Origin: Coralliovum pocilloporae
Lineage (GTDB): Bacteria; Pseudomonadota; Alphaproteobacteria; Rhizobiales; Cohaesibacteraceae
Assembly (NCBI RefSeq): GCF_030845175.1
Contig: NZ_CP132542.1
Location: 558,001 to 622,000, forward strand
DNA: 64,000 nt
Direction: 5' to 3'
The position numbers and the translations under genes were made by a program. The stretch's first letter is position 1, and each line of letters starts with the position of its first letter. Below the pieces are notes generated by a model. That model had not been told where the DNA came from, did no database searches, and saw only the letters and a program-made list of their open reading frames with translations. Shown here one piece after another: positions 57,538 to 64,000 of the stretch.

Positions 57538-57891
57538 ATGGATACTCCCCTTCCCCAACTCTTTGCAGCCCTGGCGGACCCGACACGCTTTGCCATCATT
57601 GAGCGTCTGAGAGAGAACGGCGAGCAGCATATCGGCCAAATATCCGAGCCGTTTCAAATGTCAGCTCCAGCGATCTCGCGACATATCAAAATTCTGGAAC
57701 AGGCCGGCCTGGTGAAACGAAGAACAGAACAGCAGAAGCGGTTCCTTAGCCTGCGCAGGGAGTGCTTTTCGACCCTTGATGACTGGATACGACACTATCG
57801 GGAATTCTGGAACGACAGCTTCGACCGCCTCGATAACTATCTGGAAATCAGAACCAATTCAGGAAATCACGATGCAACAGACAAGCCATGA
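57538..57891 (+). CDS. ArsR family transcriptional regulator
   Basis: A 117-residue winged-helix repressor (LFAALADPTRFAIIERLREN, ISEPFQMSAPAISRHIKILEQAGLVKRRTEQQKRFLSL). There are no metal-binding cysteines. It belongs to the group located before AHSA1/SRPBCC genes. ATG 57538 is preferred over 57526 because GAGAG precedes it and the palindromic operator then lies wholly upstream. It overlaps the SRPBCC gene by 20 bases. Confidence 0.87.
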   Translation: MDTPLPQLFAALADPTRFAIIERLRENGEQHIGQISEPFQMSAPAISRHIKILEQAGLVKRRTEQQKRFLSLRRECFSTLDDWIRHYREFWNDSFDRLDNYLEIRTNSGNHDATDKP

Positions 57892-58330
57892 GACAGAATC
57901 CAGAATTCTTCGACTGGATCGGGAGTTCAATGCATCACCGGAACAGGTCTATGATGCCTGGACCGATCCGGAACAGCTTGTACAATGGTGGGGCCCTGAA
58001 GGAATGACCATTCCGGATTGCCGGATGGACCTTCGGGTCGGGGGCCACTGGACCACAACAATGCTGTCTGCCGAAGGCAACCGTCACACGGTGCAGGGGG
58101 TCTATACGGTCCTGGATCGACCTCACCACATCGCCTTCACCTGGGCCTGGCTCTACGATGAAGGCCTTGGTCATGAGACCATTGTTGATGTGCACCTGGA
58201 ACGGACAGAGCGCGGGGGCACAAAGCTGACCATGGTCCAGCAGATCTTTGCCGAAGAAGAACACCGCAACAACCATGAATCCGGTTGGTCATCGACCTTC
58301 AACTGCCTTGAGGTCTTTTTGTCAGCCTAA
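57872..58330 (+). CDS. SRPBCC (AHSA1-like) domain protein
   Basis: A 152-residue single-domain START/Bet v1-like protein. Signature: LDREFNASPEQVYDAWTDPEQLVQWWGPEGM near the N-terminus and VGGHWTTTM, followed by the C-terminal HESGWSSTFNCLEVFLS. The family binds hydrophobic ligands or acts as Aha1-like co-chaperone; the ligand is unknown. It is the second gene of the ArsR operon. ATG at 57872 with AGGA upstream; longer start at 57776 lies inside the ArsR gene and is rejected. Confidence 0.85.
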   Translation: MQQTSHETESRILRLDREFNASPEQVYDAWTDPEQLVQWWGPEGMTIPDCRMDLRVGGHWTTTMLSAEGNRHTVQGVYTVLDRPHHIAFTWAWLYDEGLGHETIVDVHLERTERGGTKLTMVQQIFAEEEHRNNHESGWSSTFNCLEVFLSA

Positions 58331-58434
58331 TACCAAAGACAGGCTGCGGGACTTCCATTCAACTCACCGCACTTTGGGGTCCAAATTACACCAGACCGAA
58401 CAAGGCAAGATCAAACCAAAACAGGGAGGACACA

Positions 58435-58893
58435 ATGAAAACACTACCGGACGGCATGAGCAGCGTCATACCCCATCTGATGTTCGATGGAGCCGATGAG
58501 GCGATCGCCTTTTATGAGAAAACTCTCGATGCAAACCTCACAGGTCGTGTCGGCATGCCTGGCTCAGACAGTGTCTTGCACGCAATGCTGCAGATCGGTA
58601 CCTCTACCGTGTTTGTCAGTGATCCCATGCCGGGATCAGAGCGACGTCCTCCTCAAGGCCTGTCACCGGTCGAATTCTATGTTTATGTGGAGGATGTAGA
58701 CGCCGCATTCTCAAAGGCCATGGCAGGCGGCATGACCTCCCCGGACGAAGGTCCGATGGATATGTTCTGGGGCGACAGAACCGCTGTGGTGCATGACCCC
58801 TATGGCTATGTCTGGACCCTGGCTCAACATCAGCGTGACGTTACTCCAGAGGAAATCGAAGCGGCCATGGCAACAATGATGCAACAGGAATAA
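58435..58893 (+). CDS. VOC family (PhnB/glyoxalase-like) protein
   Basis: A 152-residue VOC-fold protein of the PhnB-like type (VIPHLMFDGADEAIAFYEKTL, DSVLHAMLQIGTSTVFVSDPMP, FYVYVEDVDAAFSKAMAGGM, FWGDRTAVVHDPYGYVWTLA). These proteins bind a metal or small hydrophobic ligands; the reaction is unknown. It lies 104 bases after the SRPBCC gene and likely belongs to the same ArsR-controlled unit. AGGGAGG precedes the start. Confidence 0.85.
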   Translation: MKTLPDGMSSVIPHLMFDGADEAIAFYEKTLDANLTGRVGMPGSDSVLHAMLQIGTSTVFVSDPMPGSERRPPQGLSPVEFYVYVEDVDAAFSKAMAGGMTSPDEGPMDMFWGDRTAVVHDPYGYVWTLAQHQRDVTPEEIEAAMATMMQQE

Positions 58894-58957
58894 CAGAAGG
58901 CAACCAGGTCCCGGCTTGTTATCGTTGACTTTCCGGTCATTGGCCCATCTCGGGCCT

Positions 58958-59060
58958 ACAGCGTGCTTCTGAACAGTTGGTAGACTTTTCAGATAAAAGC
59001 TCGCGCAGAAACAGGTTCTTAAAGCACCACTGCCGATTGAGGTTAAAGATCTGGTGCTTT
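58958..59060 (+). repeat. Dispersed two-hairpin intergenic element, copy E
   Basis: Full-length but diverged copy. The left arm is CTGAACAGT with loop TGGTAG, and the right arms TTAAAGCACC / TGGTGCTTT are kept. It sits between the convergent VOC (+) and ettA (-) genes. Confidence 0.85.
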
Positions 59061-59106
59061 GTGCAGAAAGACTGCCGCTACAAACGGGACCATAGCGCTC
59101 TTTTGA

Positions 59107-59137
59107 ATAAAAAAGAGGCGAGCATCATGCCCGCCCC
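59107..59137 (-). terminator. Rho-independent terminator of ettA
   Basis: On the - strand GGCGGGCAT / ATGCTCGCC (one mismatch) is followed by TCTTTTTTATT, about 25 bases after the ettA stop. Confidence 0.8.
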
Positions 59138-59162
59138 TTCAAATCTTCAGGTCCTGTCAGGA

Positions 59163-60827
59163 TCAGCGTGTCAGACGCTTGTACTTGATCCGTTTCGGAT
59201 TGACTGAATCCGGGCCAAGTCGGCGAATCTTGTCCTGCTCATAATCTTCGAAGTTACCTTCGAACCACTCAACGTGGCTATCGCCTTCAAAGGCCAGCAT
59301 ATGGGTCGCAATACGGTCGAGGAAGAAGCGATCATGCGAAATCACAACAACGCAGCCGGCGAAATCCTCAAGCGCATCCTCAAGGGCAGCCAGTGTTTCA
59401 GTGTCCAGATCGTTGGTCGGCTCATCGAGCAGCAGAACGTTGGAACCGGAGCGCAGCATTTTCGCCAGATGGACACGGTTACGCTGACCACCTGAGAGAT
59501 TACCGACTTTCTGCTGCTGATCACCACCCTTGAAATTAAATGATGAGCAGTAAGCGCGGCTGTTCAGCTCTCGCTTGCCGAGCTTGATAATCTCATCACC
59601 GCCGGAGATCTCTTCCCAGACAGTCTTATTCGGATCAAGCGCATCACGGCTCTGGTCTACATAACCAAGGTCAACTGTATCACCGAGGCGGACCGCACCG
59701 GAATCAGGCTGTTCCTGACCCGTCAGCATCTTGAAGAGCGTGGTCTTACCAGCACCGTTCGGGCCGATAACACCGACGATGCCACCCGGAGGAAGCTTGA
59801 AGTTCAGACCATCAATCAGGGTCTTGTCACCAAAGCTCTTTGCCAGGTCCTCAGCTTCAATCACCACATCACCAAGACGCTCGCCTGGCGGGATAATAAT
59901 CTGCGCATTGCCCGGAGAGCGCTCTTCGTTCCGCTTGAGCAGCTCGTCATAGGCCTTGATACGGGCCTTGGATTTTGCCTGACGGGCTTTCGGGCTGGCA
60001 CTGATCCATTCACGCTCACGGGCCAGTGCACGCTGACGGGCAGCCTCTTCACGGCCTTCCTGTGCCATACGCTTGGCCTTGGCTTCCAGATAGGCGGAGT
60101 AATTGCCTTCGTATGGAATGCCACGACCGCGATCAAGCTCCAGAATCCAGCCGGTCACATTATCAAGGAAGTAACGATCGTGGGTGATGATCAGGACAGC
60201 GCCAGCAAACTCGCGCAGGAATTTCTCGAGCCACGCAACCGTCTCAGCATCAAGGTGGTTGGTCGGCTCATCGAGCAGCAGCAGGTCAGGCTTTTCCAGA
60301 AGCAGCTTGCAGAGCGCCACACGACGCTTCTCACCACCGGACAGCTTGGACACATCCGCGTCTGACGGCGGGCAGCGAAGCGCATCAAGAGCCACTTCAA
60401 CCTGGGAATCAAGATCCCAGAGATTATCCGCGTCAATCTTGTCCTGAAGCTCGGTCATCTTCTCCATCAGCTCATCGGAATAATCTTCCGCAAGCTTCAT
60501 GGCGAGCTCGTTATATTCGTCAACAATGGCTTTCTTGTCCGCGACAGCAACCATCACATTGCCGAGCACATCCTTGCTTTCATCCAGCTGAGGTTCCTGC
60601 GGCAGATAGCCAACCGTTGCGCCCTTGGCGACCCAGGCCTCACCCGTATAATCATTGTCCAGGCCTGCCATAATCCGCAGAAGCGTGGACTTACCGGCAC
60701 CGTTCGGGCCAAGCACGCCAATCTTTGCGTCCGGATAGAAGGACAGATGAATGTTATCGAGAACTTTCTTGCCACCGGCATAGGACTTGGACGTCCCCTG
60801 CATGTGATAGATGAATTGGCGCGCCAT
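59163..60827 (-). CDS. ettA: Energy-dependent translational throttle protein EttA (ABC-F)
   Basis: A 554-residue ABC-F protein, the same size as E. coli EttA. It has two ATPase domains: Walker [18 protein letters not shown] with signature [16 protein letters not shown], and [16 protein letters not shown] with [15 protein letters not shown]. The P-site tRNA interaction (arm) region lies in the middle, with the linker rich in Arg ([20 protein letters not shown]). It binds the ribosomal E site and gates elongation according to ADP/ATP ratio. It is separated from astB by 64 bases. Confidence 0.94.
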   Translation of the reverse strand: MARQFIYHMQGTSKSYAGGKKVLDNIHLSFYPDAKIGVLGPNGAGKSTLLRIMAGLDNDYTGEAWVAKGATVGYLPQEPQLDESKDVLGNVMVAVADKKAIVDEYNELAMKLAEDYSDELMEKMTELQDKIDADNLWDLDSQVEVALDALRCPPSDADVSKLSGGEKRRVALCKLLLEKPDLLLLDEPTNHLDAETVAWLEKFLREFAGAVLIITHDRYFLDNVTGWILELDRGRGIPYEGNYSAYLEAKAKRMAQEGREEAARQRALAREREWISASPKARQAKSKARIKAYDELLKRNEERSPGNAQIIIPPGERLGDVVIEAEDLAKSFGDKTLIDGLNFKLPPGGIVGVIGPNGAGKTTLFKMLTGQEQPDSGAVRLGDTVDLGYVDQSRDALDPNKTVWEEISGGDEIIKLGKRELNSRAYCSSFNFKGGDQQQKVGNLSGGQRNRVHLAKMLRSGSNVLLLDEPTNDLDTETLAALEDALEDFAGCVVVISHDRFFLDRIATHMLAFEGDSHVEWFEGNFEDYEQDKIRRLGPDSVNPKRIKYKRLTR

Positions 60828-60891
60828 GTATCGAACCGACCTCTAAGCGTGATAGCTGAAACGGGAATTGCGCCTCTTTTAGAGAAACCCG

Positions 60892-62229
60892 TCAGGAAGG
60901 GCAACGCTGAAAGTCATAGAGAGGTCCAAGTTCCAGAAGACCCGTCAGGTCATCCAGCGCAGCGCGCGTTTCATCAACAAGCAAAGGATCACGCAGGTCA
61001 TCCGGAGCCAGTTCTTCCCGATAATGGCGTTTGACCCAAGCCTCAAGCGCGGAAATCCGCTCTTCGGTCATCAGAACAGCACCTCCTAGTCGCTGCTGAT
61101 CATCAAGCGAGAGGGCAACACGCAGCCTGAGACAGGCGGGACCACCACCATTCTGCATACTTTCTCGCAGATCAAAGTAATCAGCCCGGACGATCGGATT
61201 ATCCATATCCAGAAGATCAGCCACATAGCTTTTTGTATTGGGGTTACTCTCCGCATCCTGTGGCAGGATCAGCGCCATCCCGGCCCCATCCGGCAAGGAG
61301 ACAAGCTGCGAGTTGAACAGATAGGAGCGGATCGCATCATCCAGGCTCACCCGATTGGCCGGGACTTCAACAAAGACAGGATCAAATGAACAGGCCGCAC
61401 GAACAGCCGCCTGCATGCCATCCCGATCCTCAAAGGCCTGCTCATGGTAGAACTGGACAGAGCCATTGGCCACAGCAACCACGTCATTATGGAAGGCTCC
61501 TGCTTCAATTGCCTCACGGCTCTGCAGCACATAGATCGTGCGACGCTCGTCAAGTCCATGGGTCCGGGCAATGGCCTGACTGGCTTCAAGGGCCTGTCGA
61601 GGTGGAAACCGTCGTCCTTCCAGCCGGTCAAAGGCAGATCGCCCATAAACAAACAGCTCAGCCCCGATATCACCATGCGCCGCACAGAACCGCCCGTGAT
61701 TGGCCGCTCCCTCATCACCAAACCCGCCGCCATAGGGCACGGCTTCGTGGACTGCAAACCGCTGCGGGTCAGGAAAAATCGCTGACAGGGTTCTGAAGGT
61801 CTGTTCCGCTTCCAGCGACCGGTGGAACATGGTGCCAAGATTGGCCACCGTCAGATGGGTCCGGCTATCTCTTGTGTCAGTTGCCGGTGATACCGTTGCC
61901 GCATTTGCGGTCCACATGGCCGAAGCAGACATCAGATTGGCCAGAAGAACCGGCGAGGCCCGGTAACAGGCATCCACCATCTCTGCTGTTGTACCGGAAA
62001 AGCCCAATCCTCTCAGAACCCGGTCCTGCGGTCGCTCATGGGGCGGCAAAACACCCTGCGGGATACCCAACGCCATCAGATGGCGCATCTTGGCAAGCCC
62101 CTGAAGCGCAGCCTGTCGCGGTCGGGACACAGCCCCCGCATTACGGCTCGACGCCAGATTGCCAAGAGACAGACCACCATAATTATGGGTCGGGCCGACC
62201 AACCCGTCGAAATTGACTTCCTGCATCAT
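60892..62229 (-). CDS. astB: N-succinylarginine dihydrolase
   Basis: A 445-residue guanidine-modifying enzyme, second step of the AST arginine-degradation pathway. N-terminal EVNFDGLVGPTHNYGGLS and LGNLASSRN, the AVPYGGGFGDEGAANHGRFC block, and MQNGGGPACLRLRVAL near the C-terminus are diagnostic for AstB. It releases ammonia and CO2 from succinylarginine to give succinylornithine. Its start overlaps the astD stop by 4 bases. Confidence 0.94.
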   Translation of the reverse strand: MMQEVNFDGLVGPTHNYGGLSLGNLASSRNAGAVSRPRQAALQGLAKMRHLMALGIPQGVLPPHERPQDRVLRGLGFSGTTAEMVDACYRASPVLLANLMSASAMWTANAATVSPATDTRDSRTHLTVANLGTMFHRSLEAEQTFRTLSAIFPDPQRFAVHEAVPYGGGFGDEGAANHGRFCAAHGDIGAELFVYGRSAFDRLEGRRFPPRQALEASQAIARTHGLDERRTIYVLQSREAIEAGAFHNDVVAVANGSVQFYHEQAFEDRDGMQAAVRAACSFDPVFVEVPANRVSLDDAIRSYLFNSQLVSLPDGAGMALILPQDAESNPNTKSYVADLLDMDNPIVRADYFDLRESMQNGGGPACLRLRVALSLDDQQRLGGAVLMTEERISALEAWVKRHYREELAPDDLRDPLLVDETRAALDDLTGLLELGPLYDFQRCPS

Positions 62230-63698
62230 CTGTCCTGCTCTCCCGGCAGCGGGGTTTCATCAGAGGCGTTGCTTCGCACCATGCTGGCGCGCGGATAGGC
62301 ACAATAGTCAGCGGCATAATATCCCGCCGGTCGGTGGTTCCCCGATAGGCCAATACCGCCGAACGGTGCCCGCCCGGATGCGCCTGCCGTGGGCTGGTTG
62401 ATATTGACAATCCCCGCCCGGCTTTGATTGAGGAAAGGTTCAAACAGACTGCTGTCATCAGAGAGCAAGGCAGATGCCAGACCAAAGCGGGTATTGTTTG
62501 CCAGCGCCACAGCCTCTTCAAACTCGTCAACCTGGTAGACCTGCAGCAAGGGGCCGAAAATTTCATCGTCCGAGGCAGCCGCCGCATTGCTCATATCGAT
62601 GATGCCCGGCGAGACGAAGGCAGGCCCCAGATCCATGGCTCCAGCTTTCAACAGAACGTCACCACCGAGGCCTTCAAGATGAGCCTGCCCCCGCAAAACA
62701 CTATCCCGCGCATGCTCTGAAATAAGCGCTCCCATGAACGGATTGGGGTCGGCACGCGGGTGATTGATAGCCAGACGACCGGCTAGCTCCACAACCTTCT
62801 TCATAAGATTCTGAGAAGATTCATCTTTACCGACAATCAGTCGACGGGCGCATGTACATCTCTGACCGCCTGAGAGATAGGCGGACCGGACAATCATACG
62901 GGCGGCACCCAGTGTATCGTGCGCACCCCACGCAACAATTGGATTATTGCCGCCAAGTTCAAGCGCAACAATCTTGTCCGGATGCCCAGCCAGATCCCGA
63001 TGGATCGACAGACCTGCTTTCACCCCACCGGTAAACAGCACGCCCGCAACATCATCATGACTGATCAGTTGTCGGGCTGTCCCAGCATCCCCATGAACCA
63101 GATTGATGACACCCTTGGGGAGACCTGCAGCCTCCCACAGTCTTATCGTCAACTCAGCCACTGCAGGTGTCTGTTCGCTCGGCTTGAAGATGACGCTGTT
63201 CCCGGCCAGAAGCGCTGGCACAATATGGCCATTGGGCAGGTGCCCCGGAAAGTTGAACGGCCCCAGCACCACCATCACGCCATGAGCATGATGACGGGTC
63301 ACAAGCGTCACCCCGTTGGCTTCCGTCTCCCGCACACCAGTGCGCTCGTGATAGGCATCAACCGATATGGCAATCTTGCCGATCATGGATGCGGCTTCTC
63401 CTGCAGCATCCCAGAACGGCTTGCCGGTTTCCCGGCTGATCAGCAATGCCAGCGTGTCCTTATTCTCACGGAGTTGGTCTTCAAAAGACTTTACAATGGA
63501 AAGGCGCTCTTCAAAGCCCATGGCCCGCCAAGTTTGCCCGCCTTTAACCGCGACTTCAACAACATCAAGCGCCTGCTCATCATCGGCCATTCGGCCATGC
63601 CAGATTGACGTCTGTTCTGCCGGGTCGAGAGACGTCAGGTCATTGCCTCGCCCCTCTATCCACTGCCCGCCGATAAAAAGCTCGCCACTCAACATCAT
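62226..63698 (-). CDS. astD: Succinylglutamate-semialdehyde dehydrogenase
   Basis: A 490-residue aldehyde dehydrogenase. The catalytic Glu lies in VALELGGNNPIVAW, the nucleophile Cys in YLSGGQRCTCARRLIV, and the cofactor segment in VLGPFNFPGHLPNGHIVPAL. It oxidises N-succinylglutamate semialdehyde. Its identity as AstD rather than a general ALDH follows from the flanking astA and astB. It overlaps both neighbours by 4 bases. Confidence 0.93.
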   Translation of the reverse strand: MMLSGELFIGGQWIEGRGNDLTSLDPAEQTSIWHGRMADDEQALDVVEVAVKGGQTWRAMGFEERLSIVKSFEDQLRENKDTLALLISRETGKPFWDAAGEAASMIGKIAISVDAYHERTGVRETEANGVTLVTRHHAHGVMVVLGPFNFPGHLPNGHIVPALLAGNSVIFKPSEQTPAVAELTIRLWEAAGLPKGVINLVHGDAGTARQLISHDDVAGVLFTGGVKAGLSIHRDLAGHPDKIVALELGGNNPIVAWGAHDTLGAARMIVRSAYLSGGQRCTCARRLIVGKDESSQNLMKKVVELAGRLAINHPRADPNPFMGALISEHARDSVLRGQAHLEGLGGDVLLKAGAMDLGPAFVSPGIIDMSNAAAASDDEIFGPLLQVYQVDEFEEAVALANNTRFGLASALLSDDSSLFEPFLNQSRAGIVNINQPTAGASGRAPFGGIGLSGNHRPAGYYAADYCAYPRASMVRSNASDETPLPGEQDR

Positions 63699-64000
63699 TT
63701 ACGCTCCATCGGATAGACAAGAACCGGCTCACCTTCGCCGACATTCAGCGCGATCCGCAGCTCATCAGACAGGGATATCATCTCACCTGACAGGGATACG
63801 GCCCCCTGAACAGTGACAAACTGCTCCAGATCCAGGTTCGAGATAAGGCATTTCTGCTCACCTGTTTGAATGCTGTCGCTCTTCTGAACCATGTATCTCC
63901 GAGCATCCCGGACAATACCGATATTCTTCTGCCGCGCTTCAATACACGGACCGGCATCGAAGATATCAACCAGATTCTCATAGGAAAAACCTTGGCTCTC
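63695..64000 (-). CDS. astA: Arginine N-succinyltransferase, C-terminal part
   Basis: The last 101 codons of AstA, open to the right edge of the window on the - strand. The stretch YENLVDIFDAGPCIEARQKN followed by IGIVRDARR is the AstA C-terminal signature. It catalyses the first AST step (arginine plus succinyl-CoA). The gene is partial only because the window ends; the stop at 63695 overlaps the astD start by 4 bases. astC and astE are not in the window. Confidence 0.9.
   Translation of the reverse strand, partial: ESQGFSYENLVDIFDAGPCIEARQKNIGIVRDARRYMVQKSDSIQTGEQKCLISNLDLEQFVTVQGAVSLSGEMISLSDELRIALNVGEGEPVLVYPMERK

Noticed and set aside
58331..58434. Gap between the SRPBCC and VOC genes as a possible separate promoter or gene
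   Set aside because: No ORF, hairpin or clear promoter elements; it is most simply an untranslated spacer within the operon.

Overview
The window reads as a chromosomal, gene-dense segment of an alphaproteobacterium. The evidence is a complete division and cell-wall (dcw) cluster in the usual alphaproteobacterial order running into lpxC, bamD, recN and ligA, a DUF4169/ribbon-helix-helix pair, a DUF2336 protein, an FtsZ with a long disordered tail, and paired GANTC sites next to division promoters. I cannot name the genus. I saw no prophage, transposase, CRISPR array, rRNA or tRNA gene.

Layout. 1-4540: DUF4169 and RHH genes (+) facing a very large AsmA-family protein (-). 4.6-13.6 kb: a D-lactate dehydrogenase (-), then a + strand run of thioesterase, ClC transporter, UvrD/PcrA helicase, PrmA and aminopeptidase P. 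13.7-38.6 kb: one long - strand block, read in the direction of transcription as mraZ-rsmH-ftsL-ftsI-murE-murF-mraY-murD-ftsW-murG-murC-murB-ddl-ftsQ-ftsA-ftsZ, lpxC, bamD-recN-ligA. Together these make the peptidoglycan precursor, the divisome, the first committed step of lipid A and part of the outer-membrane assembly machine. Many neighbours overlap by 1-13 bases, so much of the block is probably co-transcribed. The mraZ promoter carries four ATGGG boxes at an exact 10-bp period, the expected MraZ operator. 38.9-39.3 kb: rnpB (RNase P RNA, -) with a recognisable promoter.

39.3-52.1 kb is mixed housekeeping and accessory sequence. It holds a MocR-type regulator divergent from GNAT and PPOX genes, a small lytic transglycosylase, an amidase next to a TerB/J-domain protein, a periplasmic cytochrome P460-like protein, a SEL1-like protein, a Tat-exported multicopper oxidase and a 27-residue membrane peptide gene with its own terminator. 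It also holds metF led by an ArsR-methyltransferase fusion with a perfect 20-bp palindrome in its promoter, a DUF2336 protein and TrmO. 51.8-52.05 kb contains a hairpin-rich, terminator-ended segment that looks like an unassigned structured RNA on the - strand.

52.1-64 kb: a divergent receiver protein and PAS histidine kinase, a roughly 990-residue fusion of a SerC-like aminotransferase with a SerA-like dehydrogenase, an ArsR/SRPBCC/VOC operon, EttA, and the astA(partial)-astD-astB arginine succinyltransferase operon running off the right edge.

The most unusual non-coding feature is a dispersed element of about 100 bp with two hairpins. It occurs five times (near 0.5, 13.6, 42.4, 47.9 and 59.0 kb), always in the same orientation and always between two convergent transcription units. 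Other items worth attention are the SerC-SerA fusion, the unassigned structured RNA, the small membrane peptide gene, the ArsR-methyltransferase/metF unit, and a likely CTG start on the AsmA gene.
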